Assembly: GCF_010820665.1 (NCBI RefSeq)
Contig: NZ_JAAIKC010000005.1
Coordinates: forward strand, 310,001 to 374,000
Direction of reading: 5' to 3'
Source: Paenibacillus sp. SYP-B3998
GTDB lineage: Bacteria > Bacillota > Bacilli > Paenibacillales > NBRC-103111
DNA length: 64,000 nucleotides
A program made the translations under genes and the position numbers. Each line of letters starts with the position of its first letter. Position 1 is the first letter of the stretch. This document shows positions 43,700 to 52,920 of this stretch, one piece after another. The notes below the pieces were generated by a model, which was not told where the DNA came from, made no database searches, and saw nothing but the letters and a program-made list of their open reading frames with translations.

Positions 43700-44662
43700 T
43701 TGAGAGAAACCGCGACAGTAGTCCACACGGATCGCCCGGTGGTGAAACCTCGCAAATCCAAGCTAGTGTCTTGGCTGAAGCAATGGCCATTGCAGATCAT
43801 GGTGTTGCCAGCACTCGTATTAATTTTGGTTTTTAGTTATTTTCCAATGTACGGCGTTATCATCGCGTTTCAGGATTACTCGGTATTTAAAGGGTTCTGG
43901 AACAGTCCGTGGGTAGGCTTTAAGCATTTCATTGATTTTTTTCAATCTCCTGAGCTTACCTTGGTTATGCGAAATACACTCGTCATCAGCTTCTTGAAGT
44001 TAGCGTTTGGCTTTCCTGCTCCCATCATCTTGGCCATTCTACTGAACGAAGTAAGGAGCATGATATTCAAACGGGTCGTTCAAACCGTAAGTTATCTGCC
44101 TTACTTCCTCTCATGGGTGATCGTCGCGAACTTCGCGATCTCGATGTTATCAACCGATAATGGAAGCGTAAACATCTTGCTTGGAAAGCTGCATCTAATC
44201 GATGAACCGATTCCCTATTTATCGGTACCAGAATATTTCTGGACGATTCTCGTTACCACGAATGTTTGGAAAGAAATCGGCTTTGCCTCCATTGTGTATT
44301 TAGCGGCGATTGCCTCTATTGATCCTAACTTGTACGAGGCAGCCGCAATCGATGGGGCAAGCCGCTTCCGCATGACGTATTTGATAACGCTTCCGAGTAT
44401 TTTGCCTGTTGTTGTTATCTTTTCGATCCTTGCCATAGGCAACTTGTTGAATGCAGGTTTTGAAGACCTGCTGTTGCTCGGCGTGAATCCAGCGCTTCGC
44501 GATGTATCAGACGTCATCGATACATATGTGTTCCGTATGGGTATCAACTTAAACCGGTATTCGTTCGCAACGGCCGTTGGATTATTTAAAGCCATTGTAA
44601 GCGTCGGACTGCTGACGTTAGCGAATTATTTCGCAAGACGTACCGGCAACAGCTTGTGGTAG
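43700..44662 (+). CDS. Carbohydrate ABC importer permease, LplB type
   Basis: 320 residues from a TTG at 43700, after AAAGGGTGG; a GTG at 43691 would start inside the ribosome binding site. Six membrane spans. The coupling loop is YEAAAIDGASRFRMTYLITL near residue 210. YFPMYGVIIAFQDYSVFKGF at about 50-70 is typical of LplB-like permeases for oligosaccharides in Paenibacillus and Bacillus. It starts the operon permease-permease-binding protein, which has no ATPase gene, as usual for systems served by a shared MsmX-type ATPase. Confidence 0.9.
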   Translation: MRETATVVHTDRPVVKPRKSKLVSWLKQWPLQIMVLPALVLILVFSYFPMYGVIIAFQDYSVFKGFWNSPWVGFKHFIDFFQSPELTLVMRNTLVISFLKLAFGFPAPIILAILLNEVRSMIFKRVVQTVSYLPYFLSWVIVANFAISMLSTDNGSVNILLGKLHLIDEPIPYLSVPEYFWTILVTTNVWKEIGFASIVYLAAIASIDPNLYEAAAIDGASRFRMTYLITLPSILPVVVIFSILAIGNLLNAGFEDLLLLGVNPALRDVSDVIDTYVFRMGINLNRYSFATAVGLFKAIVSVGLLTLANYFARRTGNSLW

Positions 44663-44673
44663 GAGGACTTTCA

Positions 44674-45561
44674 ATGAAATTTGCTTTTGAAGACCGGATA
44701 TTCAGTATAGTCACTCACATTGCGCTTGCGTTATTAGCTTTTGTTACCTTTTATCCGTTCTGGAATTCTGCCGTTATTGCGTTCAACGAGGGCACGGATA
44801 CTAGCTTAGGTGGCATTACCTTTTGGCCGAGAGAATTTACGCTTGAGAACTTTGAAATCGTTCTAAAAGACATTCGCATTTTGAAAGGCTTTGGTATTTC
44901 GATTTCCCGGACCGTCGTCGGCACATTCTTGACGATTGCAGCCACGGCAATTTTCGCTTATGGCATGTCCCGCAAGGAGTTAATCGGTCGAGGCTATTAT
45001 ATGGTGTTTTGCATCATTACGCTATACTTTGGCGGGGGGCTTATCCCAACGTATATATTGATTCGCAATCTAGGGATGTTCGACTCTTTCTGGGTGTTCG
45101 TAATACCTTCCATTATTAGCGTGTGGAGCATGATTATTTTCCGTACCTTTTTCAGGGAAATTCCGCCCGGCTTGGAGGACTCAGCACGTATTGATGGCTG
45201 TGGTTATTGGGGCACTTTTTTGCGAGTGGTGCTGCCGCTCTCTGGCCCGGTCATAGCGACGCTCTCGCTGTTCACGGCAATTGCCCATTGGAACGATTGG
45301 TTTGTCGCTTCTATTTATATTAACAACAATGATTTATTGCCTGTGCAAACGCTGCTTAAGCAAACGCTCGATTCTAATATCGCTTCCGAGTTAAATGCAG
45401 ATACGGCAGCAGCAAGCTTTCTTGCTAAACGACAGTCGTTCACGACCAAATCACTGACGATGGCCACAATGATGGTTACCGCAATTCCTATCATTCTTGT
45501 TTATCCGTTTTTACAGCGGTTTTTCGTTAAAGGCGTGCTTGTGGGTTCATTAAAAGAGTAG
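44674..45561 (+). CDS. Carbohydrate ABC importer permease, YtcP type
   Basis: 295 residues from the ATG at 44674 with AGGAGGAC upstream. Six spans; the coupling loop is LEDSARIDGCGYWGTFLRVV near residue 175. ITFWPREFTLENFEIVLKD near residue 50 is typical of the YtcP/CUT1 partner of LplB permeases. The gene starts 11 bases after the first permease. Confidence 0.9.
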   Translation: MKFAFEDRIFSIVTHIALALLAFVTFYPFWNSAVIAFNEGTDTSLGGITFWPREFTLENFEIVLKDIRILKGFGISISRTVVGTFLTIAATAIFAYGMSRKELIGRGYYMVFCIITLYFGGGLIPTYILIRNLGMFDSFWVFVIPSIISVWSMIIFRTFFREIPPGLEDSARIDGCGYWGTFLRVVLPLSGPVIATLSLFTAIAHWNDWFVASIYINNNDLLPVQTLLKQTLDSNIASELNADTAAASFLAKRQSFTTKSLTMATMMVTAIPIILVYPFLQRFFVKGVLVGSLKE

Positions 45562-45633
45562 TCGTTATTGGGGCTTCAAAGCGATAAGCTTTAGGCATAG
45601 ATGAATACAGAAATGGGAAGGGGTACAACGTTC

Positions 45634-47301
45634 ATGAACAATCGGCTCAAAAAAGGGATTGCACCACTCACGGTCATGATAGCACTGGGAACGATTATTG
45701 CTGGATGCTCCGGTGGGGACAAAGGAACGACGCCTAGCTCGACGTCAGGCACGACCGGAACGGCAGCGCCAGTTGCCACAAAGCAAGAAACATGGAAGCT
45801 AGGCAGTGAACCGCTTAGTTTCACCATTTTTGGTAACTACGGCTGGTATACAATGCCGCCATGGGGTAAAGACATCTTTTCTAAAAATGTTCAAGATAAA
45901 ATGAAACTTAATATCACGGCAATTAACGCTGGTGGGAATTCCGAAACAAAACTAAATACGATGATTGTCGGTGGAGATTTGCCAGACGTCATCTGGGGCG
46001 ATCGCGATAAGTTTGAGCGTCTAAGAGAAAATGGCGTGCTTGTGCCTCTTGACCCTTATTTGGAAAAATACCCGAACCTTAAAAAGTGGGCAGGCGATGA
46101 AATTCTTAACATGCTGCGCGCCAAAGACGGCAAGCTCTACATGTTTCCAAACTGGTATACGAACAAGCCAACTGGCAATGCCGGCTATGTTATCAACAAG
46201 AAAATCTATGACGAGCTCGGCAAGCCGAAATTGGAAACAACCGATGATTTATATAGCTACTTGAAGCTGGTTAAAGAGAAGTACCCGAACGTGATTCCGT
46301 TTGAGCCAGGGCAAGCTAAAGAAGGCAAAGGCGTGGATATTCTGTATTCTGCATTCGCAGAAAATAATCCGGCCAGCTACGCAGGTACGCTGCGTGCTTT
46401 ACCGAAAGATGGGAAGTTTACGTCGTTATTCGCGGATCCCGTTTATAAGGAAGCGATGGTTTTCGTTAACAAGCTGCATCGTGAGAAGTTGATGACACAG
46501 GATGCTTTGACGCAGACAGTCGATCAGGTTCGGGAGAAAGTGAACACAGGTCGTGTGGCCGTATTCGTCGATGTTACAGCTATTGAGTATGCCTCCAAGG
46601 GGCATGCACAGCTTGTGAAAAATGATCCGAATGCAGGTTACTTTATGATTTGGCCGATCCACAAGCCAGGACTCGATAAAAATAAAATTATGGTAGCCCA
46701 TTACGATCGACTTGGCTGGAATGCCGCCGCTATCACAACAAAGGCCAAAGATCCTGAGAAAATTTTCGCCGCTCTTGATTGGATGACAAGCCCAGAGGGG
46801 ACACGCGATCTGATCTGGGGTCCTGAGGATATGTACTGGAAAGGTGTAGACGGGGATGGCTTGCCGAACTTGACGGATAAGTTTTTCGCTGAGCCGGAAG
46901 AACGGACGAAGAACATGAATGCTACCAATGATCTTCAATTCGTCGGCAACGCCACATTGAATGACAAGATTAAAGTGAAGGCGGAGCTTTCATTACCGGA
47001 AGATAAGCGTTCATGGGAGACCAAATACCAAGATGCTATCACTTGGAAAACACATATGGATCTGACAGCTATGAGAGGCATCGAGCCTGCACCGGACAGC
47101 CCGGAAGGAATTATCCGCGAACGCTGGATTGAGCTCTATAAGAAAGTTCGCGGTCAAGCGATACTTGCGAAGAGCGAACAAGAAGTCATCGAGATTATTG
47201 ACAAAGGCGAGAAAGATGCGCAAACATTGGGTGTTCAGAAATTAAATGATTATTTAACTGCGAAATGGAAGGAAAATGAAGCAAAGATGAAGAAAAAATA
47301 A
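45634..47301 (+). CDS. Extracellular sugar-binding lipoprotein, LipO type
   Basis: 555 residues from the ATG at 45634. Signal peptide with lipobox IAGC (about residue 20), Gly/Ser/Thr linker to about 48, then a large extracellular solute-binding fold with GGDLPDVIWGDRDKFERLREN near residue 115, LVPLDPYLEKYPNLKKW, and GKLYMFPNWYTNKPTGNAGY near 165. Group members bind oligosaccharides, for example pectin, xylan or glucuronate-derived sugars. No glycoside hydrolase gene is nearby, so the sugar cannot be named. Confidence 0.88.
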   Translation: MNNRLKKGIAPLTVMIALGTIIAGCSGGDKGTTPSSTSGTTGTAAPVATKQETWKLGSEPLSFTIFGNYGWYTMPPWGKDIFSKNVQDKMKLNITAINAGGNSETKLNTMIVGGDLPDVIWGDRDKFERLRENGVLVPLDPYLEKYPNLKKWAGDEILNMLRAKDGKLYMFPNWYTNKPTGNAGYVINKKIYDELGKPKLETTDDLYSYLKLVKEKYPNVIPFEPGQAKEGKGVDILYSAFAENNPASYAGTLRALPKDGKFTSLFADPVYKEAMVFVNKLHREKLMTQDALTQTVDQVREKVNTGRVAVFVDVTAIEYASKGHAQLVKNDPNAGYFMIWPIHKPGLDKNKIMVAHYDRLGWNAAAITTKAKDPEKIFAALDWMTSPEGTRDLIWGPEDMYWKGVDGDGLPNLTDKFFAEPEERTKNMNATNDLQFVGNATLNDKIKVKAELSLPEDKRSWETKYQDAITWKTHMDLTAMRGIEPAPDSPEGIIRERWIELYKKVRGQAILAKSEQEVIEIIDKGEKDAQTLGVQKLNDYLTAKWKENEAKMKKK

Positions 47302-47302
47302 G

Positions 47303-47348
47303 ATGGAAAGCTTAGGGTGCACATGATGTGCACCCACTTTCCATTTTT
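47303..47348 (+). terminator. Terminator between the binding protein and YesN/YesM genes
   Basis: Two stacked stems (47303-47310 with 47337-47344, and 47315-47322 with 47328-47335) followed by five T. It starts right after the stop codon. The regulator pair downstream must be reached by read-through or a separate promoter, none of which I could identify with confidence. Confidence 0.8.
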
Positions 47349-47378
47349 ATAATAAACATAACGCAAGGAGGGTGCTTC

Positions 47379-48206
47379 ATGTACAAAGTGCTTATCGCCG
47401 ACGATGAGACGCTGGATTTGGAAGGAATGAAGGCATTCATCCCGTGGGAATCACTTGGTATGGAAATCGTCGGCGCTGTGACGAACGGGTTCTCTGCGTG
47501 CGAGCTAATCGAACACGAGAAGGTCGATGTGCTTGTTACTGACGTCAATATGCCCAATATGTCGGGTTTGGAATTAGCTAGACATGTTAAGGAACGGTTC
47601 CAAGATGTTAGGGTCATATTTGTAAGCGGTTATCGTGATTTCCAGTATGTGAAAGAAGCTCTTTCGCTGCAAGCGTATAGCTACGTGCTTAAGCCAGTAA
47701 ACGATGAAGAGCTGATACAATCGCTAGAGCGCATCCGCTTTGATTTGGATGAAGCGCAGAAACGAGATCAGGCAGCCAAAGAGATGCAGCGCGTTTTGTC
47801 AGCCGGAGGTCGGCAGCTGCAAACCGGTTTGGAAGCCAGTAAGCTGAGCGATGTTGGAGGGGAGCGAGCGATTCCTCACAGCGGCAAAAATCTGAAGCTG
47901 ATTCAGCAAATCATTGAAGAGATACAAAGAGGTCTCGATCAGACGTTGACGCTGAAGGATGTGGCAGACAAATTTGATTTCTCGCCGAACTATCTTGGAC
48001 AACTGTTCAAGGAAGTGATGGGCCAGTCCTTTCACGAATATCTTGTTGCTTTACGGATGGAGAAAGCGGGGGAACTTCTGCGTAATCCGAAGCTGCGTAT
48101 TTACGAGGTTGCCCATCAAGTGGGGTATCGGTATATGCCTTATTTTAGCAAACAATTCAAGGAAACGTATCGGATGACCCCGGTCGAATTTCGCAATGGT
48201 TTATAA
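47379..48206 (+). CDS. YesN-type response regulator (receiver plus AraC DNA-binding domain)
   Basis: 275 residues from the ATG at 47379 (AAGGAGGGTG upstream). Receiver domain 1-120: MYKVLIADDETLDLEGMKAF with the acidic pair at 9-10, phospho-acceptor Asp in VLVTDVNMPNMSGLEL near residue 55, and Lys in VLKPVNDEELIQ. C-terminal AraC-type HTH (about 180-275) with DVADKFDFSPNYLGQLFKEV and ending PVEFRNGL. Its stop overlaps the next gene. It should activate the adjacent sugar importer when phosphorylated by the partner kinase. Confidence 0.92.
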   Translation: MYKVLIADDETLDLEGMKAFIPWESLGMEIVGAVTNGFSACELIEHEKVDVLVTDVNMPNMSGLELARHVKERFQDVRVIFVSGYRDFQYVKEALSLQAYSYVLKPVNDEELIQSLERIRFDLDEAQKRDQAAKEMQRVLSAGGRQLQTGLEASKLSDVGGERAIPHSGKNLKLIQQIIEEIQRGLDQTLTLKDVADKFDFSPNYLGQLFKEVMGQSFHEYLVALRMEKAGELLRNPKLRIYEVAHQVGYRYMPYFSKQFKETYRMTPVEFRNGL

Positions 48207-50079
48207 AGCTTTCATGAAGATGCTCGTACGAAACCGCCGAAAAACAGCTGCTGCTCTTTCAGGTTTAGAAGAGAAGAAATTTGTACCTTTTGGGTACAAG
48301 TTGATGTTTTCATATTTACTATTAACCCTTTTTCATGTGTTGTTATTCGGATATTTCGCCAATTGGATATTCGTCGATTCCATACGCAAGCAGACGAGCG
48401 ATAACGTACAGGCGGCGCTTCGCCAGATGAAGGACAACATCACGTATAAAATGAAGGATACGGTACGTCTATCCGACATGATTTATTACGATGATACGAT
48501 TTCAGCGCGATTGCGGCAATACCAGGAAGGATGGTATAGCTACGAATCGACCACGGACTATTTATTGCCCAAGTTTGATAGTGTGCTGAAGGCGACTAAC
48601 CGTCACATCTGGCTTGTTGTTTATTTGCGTAACGAAACGCTTCCAGAAATATATAATTCATACAGCGATACAGACCCACTGACTTATGCTGGTCAAAGCT
48701 ATGATCTATACCATATGAAACGGATTTCTGAAAGCGAATGGTATCGTGATTTCCCGCCTGAGCGCTACGGAGAAACGATGCAATGGCAGCAGATTGAGCG
48801 AGACGAGGAGTTCCGCAATATATCTCTGTTGCGCCGAATGATCGATACGAAGACCCTTCGCCGAAATATGGACAGCGGCTTTATGCGGCTGACCGTGAAG
48901 TTGTCTGATTTGTTTGAAACGGTATCACCTGATTTCGGCAAAGGTACCTCAGTTCGTGTCGAGAATGGCGCTGGGCAAATCTTGTTCGAAACAGGGGTGC
49001 GTGAAGCTGAACGTATCAAAGAAGACGGACAAGAGAATTACCTGACCATCACGGAGCCATTTCAAGATTTGGATTGGCGGCTTGTCGCCAGCATTCCTAA
49101 GGAGTGGGTAGAAAAGGATGCTCGAAAGGTTAAGCTGTTAACCGTAGGGATCGGTTCAGTTAGTTTCTTTCTTTTTGTATGCGTTGGTGTCTTTCTCTCC
49201 CGCTATTTCTCTAAGCGAGTTTCTCGCATTGTCAGGGTGCTGGATTCGTTCCGGCATGGTGATTTTCATAAACGTATACGATTCAAGGGACGGGATGAAT
49301 TTTCGACAATTTCTCAATCGATTAACGCCATGGTCGAGCACATGGATGAGTTGATTCAGGAGGTGTATGTAACTAGTCTGAAGAAAAAAGAAGCGGAATT
49401 AGAGTCGCTTCAGGCTCAAATTAATCCACATTTTTTGTACAATACGTTGTCGTCTATTAGTTTGCTTGCTAAATTCGGAGAGGTCGAACAGCTGCATCGT
49501 ATGGTAAGCAATTTAGCGTTGTTTTATCGACTTTCCTTAAATGAGGGTCGTACCATTATCCCGGTTGCGAACGAATTAGAGCAGGCTAAAGCGTATTTGG
49601 ACATCCAAAAGGTAAAGTACACCGATCGCCTTGACGTTTTGTTCGAGGTTGATCCTGATCTGCTGCGCTATGAGATGGTGAAGCTGCTGCTTCAACCCTT
49701 TCTTGAAAATGTGCTTAAATATGCATGGTGTGGAGATCGTGTGCATATTCGAGTTACTGGACAGCGAATTGATGATGATATTGAATTGCGTATTATTGAC
49801 GATGGGGTCGGTATGAAGCCAGAGACCTTGCGTCGAATAATGAGGTACGATGGGGACGAGGAGACAGGGTACGGCATCCGCAACGTACAGCAGCGAATCC
49901 AACTGCATTATGGCAAAGCCTATGGTATACAGATTCATAGTAGGTTGGGCATTGGAACGGCGGTAGCGATACGAATTCCTTGCGTGCGGCGGACAGCGCC
50001 GTATGTGATAAAAGAGGTTGCCCGAGAAACAGATGGGCAGTCAGATAAGTTAGGGGCAAGTTCTGCGAAAGAGCCATAA
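48196..50079 (+). CDS. YesM-type sensor histidine kinase
   Basis: 627 residues if read from the ATG at 48196, which overlaps the regulator stop; ATG at 48214 is an equal alternative and neither has a good ribosome binding site, so translation is probably coupled. Membrane helix near 35-58, extracellular sensing domain to about 305, second helix near 315-335, HAMP region, then the His_kinase phosphorylation motif AQINPHFLYNTLSSI near residue 410 and HATPase with EFLENVLKYAW and DDGVGMKPETL plus YGIRNVQQRI. In YesMN pairs the sensor reads an extracellular sugar or its binding protein. The domain order is typical. Confidence 0.92.
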   Translation: MVYKAFMKMLVRNRRKTAAALSGLEEKKFVPFGYKLMFSYLLLTLFHVLLFGYFANWIFVDSIRKQTSDNVQAALRQMKDNITYKMKDTVRLSDMIYYDDTISARLRQYQEGWYSYESTTDYLLPKFDSVLKATNRHIWLVVYLRNETLPEIYNSYSDTDPLTYAGQSYDLYHMKRISESEWYRDFPPERYGETMQWQQIERDEEFRNISLLRRMIDTKTLRRNMDSGFMRLTVKLSDLFETVSPDFGKGTSVRVENGAGQILFETGVREAERIKEDGQENYLTITEPFQDLDWRLVASIPKEWVEKDARKVKLLTVGIGSVSFFLFVCVGVFLSRYFSKRVSRIVRVLDSFRHGDFHKRIRFKGRDEFSTISQSINAMVEHMDELIQEVYVTSLKKKEAELESLQAQINPHFLYNTLSSISLLAKFGEVEQLHRMVSNLALFYRLSLNEGRTIIPVANELEQAKAYLDIQKVKYTDRLDVLFEVDPDLLRYEMVKLLLQPFLENVLKYAWCGDRVHIRVTGQRIDDDIELRIIDDGVGMKPETLRRIMRYDGDEETGYGIRNVQQRIQLHYGKAYGIQIHSRLGIGTAVAIRIPCVRRTAPYVIKEVARETDGQSDKLGASSAKEP

Positions 50080-50151
50080 GGGCATACGGCGTTCTATTCG
50101 CAAGTTGGAATGGAGATTGTTTGCTGGTACGCTTGTTGTAAGGATGTTGCG

Positions 50152-50191
50152 AAAAAAAAAGCTCATGTATCCAATCGGAGGCATGAGCTTT
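50152..50191 (-). terminator. Terminator of the DHA2 efflux gene
   Basis: Ten-bp stem (50191-50182 with 50167-50158) followed on the minus strand by nine T. It lies just after the minus-strand stop at 50202 and can also act on the convergent yesM transcript. Confidence 0.85.
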
Positions 50192-50201
50192 TGAACTTGG
50201 A

Positions 50202-51734
50202 TTAATGCGAAGCCGCGAGCCCCTCAGCCTCATCTGTTGGGTTTAATTTCTCTTTACTCATAAATAAGGCTGCGGCGAAAGCAAGTATCGCTGGCAGTAG
50301 GCCCCAAGCAAAGGTGACGGCGATGGAGGAGGAGAGCCCGTCTGTAATTCGATCCAACGCCTGTGGTGGAATTTGATTACGAGTAGCAGGATCAAGCAGT
50401 GCATGGGGGTCACTAAAGTTAATGCCTTGCGGTACATTTCCTTCACCACTGCCTGCGAATGCCTCCGTCAAGTTTCGAGTCAGCGAATGGCTTTGGAGAA
50501 TACCAAAAATTGTGATTCCCAGTGTCATCCCAAGGGACCTGAGGAAATTGAGGGTGGCGCTTGCCGAGCCTCTCTGTCTACTGGAGAATGAATGTATAGC
50601 TGCATTGCTTAATACGGAGAAGGAAGCGCCGATGCCAAGTCCGATTAAGATCATATAGAAAGTAATCGTCAGACGGGATAAATCGGCTGTAATCGTGCTA
50701 AGAAGTCCGATTCCGACTACCAGAATGAGGAGCGTCGGGATCATAATGGAGCGATACGACAGCTTGTTCATGAGGAATCCCCCTAGTGTCGCGGTTACCA
50801 CAGATCCGAGCATCATAGGCAGCAAGACAAGGCCGGAACTCGTAGCGCTCCCGCCAAGAACACCCTGAATGAATATGGGAATATAGACAGAAGCTGTGAT
50901 GAATGCAGCTCCGCTTAGCATGCCGATGATATTGCTTGTTGCATAAAGGCGGCTTTTAAACATACTAAATGAAATAATGGGTTCTTCGGCTCGAGTTTCT
51001 ATAAACACAAATAGTGCGGCAAGAAGAGCAAAGCCAGCGAATAAACCTATGATTTGTGCCGAATCCCAAGCGTATTGCTTGCCCCCAAGCTCCATTGCGA
51101 ACATCAGACAGATAATAGCTCCTACAAGTGAGATAGCGCCGAGCCAGTCGATAGGCTGTTTGGAATGTATATGGGACTCTTTATAAAAGAAAGCAATCAT
51201 GACAAAGGCGAGCAGACCAAGGGGTAAATTGATGTAAAAAATCCATTTCCAGTTCATATAATCCGTGATGTAAGCACCCAACAAAGGGCCGAAAATACTA
51301 GACATACCGAACACAGCTCCGAATAATCCACCAAGCTTTCCACGGTTTTCTGGCGCTACCGCATCGAGCATAATCGTAAATGCGATGGGTACAAGAGCGC
51401 CTCCGCCAATGCCTTGAATAGCCCTGTAAATGCTTAACTGTACGATAGACTCGGCCGTTCCGCAAAGTACGGAGCCAAGCATAAATACCAAGATACCGAA
51501 AACGAAAAAACGCTTGCGTCCATACATATCGGATAGCTTGCCGAAAATTGGCATTCCAGCCATCTCGGCGACCATATAGGCTGAGGTCACCCAGACGAAT
51601 TTATCGAGTCCGCCGAGTTCGCCAACAATCGTTCCCATAGCAGTAGCAACGATTGTGTTATCCATCGAGGCCATCAGGATGGCAAGAAGAAGTCCTGCGA
51701 CGATAACACCAGTTTTGTTTTGTGCTTTTTTCAT
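50202..51734 (-). CDS. DHA2-family multidrug efflux MFS transporter (EmrB/QacA type)
   Basis: 510 residues from the ATG at 51734 (GAAAGGA upstream); 14 membrane spans as expected of DHA2. The first span carries the motif ASMDNTIVATAMGTIVGELG, followed by VTSAYMVAEMAGMPIFGKLSDMYGRK (motif A). GIGGGALVPIAFTIMLDAV is motif C. Export of drugs or toxic compounds by proton antiport is the inferred role. A 13-bp perfect palindrome covers its promoter region. No regulator is adjacent. Confidence 0.9.
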   Translation of the reverse strand: MKKAQNKTGVIVAGLLLAILMASMDNTIVATAMGTIVGELGGLDKFVWVTSAYMVAEMAGMPIFGKLSDMYGRKRFFVFGILVFMLGSVLCGTAESIVQLSIYRAIQGIGGGALVPIAFTIMLDAVAPENRGKLGGLFGAVFGMSSIFGPLLGAYITDYMNWKWIFYINLPLGLLAFVMIAFFYKESHIHSKQPIDWLGAISLVGAIICLMFAMELGGKQYAWDSAQIIGLFAGFALLAALFVFIETRAEEPIISFSMFKSRLYATSNIIGMLSGAAFITASVYIPIFIQGVLGGSATSSGLVLLPMMLGSVVTATLGGFLMNKLSYRSIMIPTLLILVVGIGLLSTITADLSRLTITFYMILIGLGIGASFSVLSNAAIHSFSSRQRGSASATLNFLRSLGMTLGITIFGILQSHSLTRNLTEAFAGSGEGNVPQGINFSDPHALLDPATRNQIPPQALDRITDGLSSSIAVTFAWGLLPAILAFAAALFMSKEKLNPTDEAEGLAASH

Positions 51735-51800
51735 TTGATTAAGTCCTTTCTTGTTATAGATCATAGTAGGGGCTCTCCCAAGCCCGTACTTCTAACTTCA

Positions 51801-51842
51801 TTATAAACAAGCAACACTGACAGAAGTGTGTCAGTGTTGCTG
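51801..51842 (-). promoter_or_regulatory. Palindromic operator and -10 of the DHA2 efflux gene
   Basis: A perfect 13-bp inverted repeat with a 6-base centre (51811-51823 with 51830-51842) lies upstream of a minus-strand TATAAT (51806-51801). The centre of the palindrome falls at the expected -35, where the hexamer (CACTTC) is poor. This suits a dimeric TetR- or MarR-like regulator. It has no T-tract on the side that would matter for termination. Confidence 0.65.
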
Positions 51843-51992
51843 TGGCATTTATTTTTTATTTTAGAGATATGATTCAATGCATTACATATTCTCTGTCAAA
51901 TGGGCTAGTTTTCCTGTGGCATTCGTCTATACGCTGCATAAAGTATGTTAGGCGCTAGTTTAGTATCACGATTTCACGAGGAGGAAACAATC

Positions 51993-52826
51993 ATGAGTTC
52001 GAATATAAACCAAGATGCGAATTTCGGCTCCGCTTTCGATCCATCGCTAGGTGCTTCCCAACATCAGTTCTCAAATCAGGGGGGAGCAATACCTCTTGTT
52101 TTGCCTGTTGATGCTTATAATGAAGTAAAACAACTTGAGCAAGAAATTGCTGACCTAGAAGTTGAGGCATTTAGGTTAAATCAAGAGGGAACTGCTTATA
52201 GGAGCGGTTCCGATCTGGAAAAAGCCAATGAGAGCTGGTTAGAAGCTGCTCAGATGCAGGAGCAAGTTAATGCCAAACATCAACAAAGAGCAGCAATTCT
52301 AGCCCCTTATATGATTCCGCCACGTTCTTACGGCGGCAATCCGTTCGGTATTCCGGGCTTCCCGGGCGGAGGTTCGCCGGGAATGCCCGGATTCCCAGGT
52401 GGTGGATCACCAGGTGGAGGCTTTCCAGGGATGCCGGGTTTCCCAAGCGCACCGGATTTTCCAGGTGGAGGCTTCCCAGGGATGCCGGGCTTCCCGGGAT
52501 CTGTTCCAGGAACTCCAGGTGGCGGTTCGCCCAGTGCGCCATTTCCAGGTTCGCCGGGGGGCGCACAGCCGCCGAGCTCTCCTCCGCCATCATACACACC
52601 GCAAAAACCATTTACGGCAACAGGAGCTACTGCGCAATTTATTGATCCAGGATCCATCGCACGCTGTTTGTTTAGATTCACTTATGTATGGTTGAGAAAT
52701 GGTGGACAGTTCTGGTTTTTCCCGGTTTTTGTCGGTCCGAATTCGGTTGCTGGATTTAGATGGGAAGGGTTTAGGTGGAGATACTTCGGAATCGATGTCC
52801 GCTTAATTGATGCTTTTACTTGTTGA
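51993..52826 (+). CDS. Collagen-like Gly-Pro-Phe-rich surface protein with aromatic C-terminal domain
   Basis: 277 residues from the ATG at 51993 (GAGGAGGAAAC upstream; the frame upstream is not used). The N-terminal 110 residues are mostly a Glu/Ala-rich helical coiled-coil region. Residues about 115-195 are a Gly-Pro-Phe-rich tract with repeated GMPGFPG and GFPGGG units. A Pro/Ser linker follows, then an aromatic C-terminal domain of about 60 residues containing CLFRFTYVWLRNGGQFWFFP and ending DAFTC. I recall that last sequence as a stand-alone small protein, often misnamed transporter, in Paenibacillus and Brevibacillus. No signal peptide is visible. Spore-coat or exosporium localisation is likely but unproven. 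Confidence 0.75.
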   Translation: MSSNINQDANFGSAFDPSLGASQHQFSNQGGAIPLVLPVDAYNEVKQLEQEIADLEVEAFRLNQEGTAYRSGSDLEKANESWLEAAQMQEQVNAKHQQRAAILAPYMIPPRSYGGNPFGIPGFPGGGSPGMPGFPGGGSPGGGFPGMPGFPSAPDFPGGGFPGMPGFPGSVPGTPGGGSPSAPFPGSPGGAQPPSSPPPSYTPQKPFTATGATAQFIDPGSIARCLFRFTYVWLRNGGQFWFFPVFVGPNSVAGFRWEGFRWRYFGIDVRLIDAFTC

Positions 52827-52852
52827 TTTTCAAGCATAATCATTAACCATTG

Positions 52853-52891
52853 GGGTTGCGGGAGGTCGGCAAAAGCTGGCTGCTGCGACCC
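52853..52891 (+). terminator. Weak hairpin after the collagen-like gene
   Basis: GGGTTGC (52853-52859) pairs with GCGACCC (52885-52891) with one G-U pair; followed by TATTCGTCTT. Confidence 0.4.
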
Positions 52892-52920
52892 TATTCGTCT
52901 TGACTCTTGACTGATAATAA

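Noticed and set aside
50102..50200. Small RNA gene between yesM and the efflux gene
   Set aside because: The only feature is a bidirectional terminator; no promoter or independent structure is visible.
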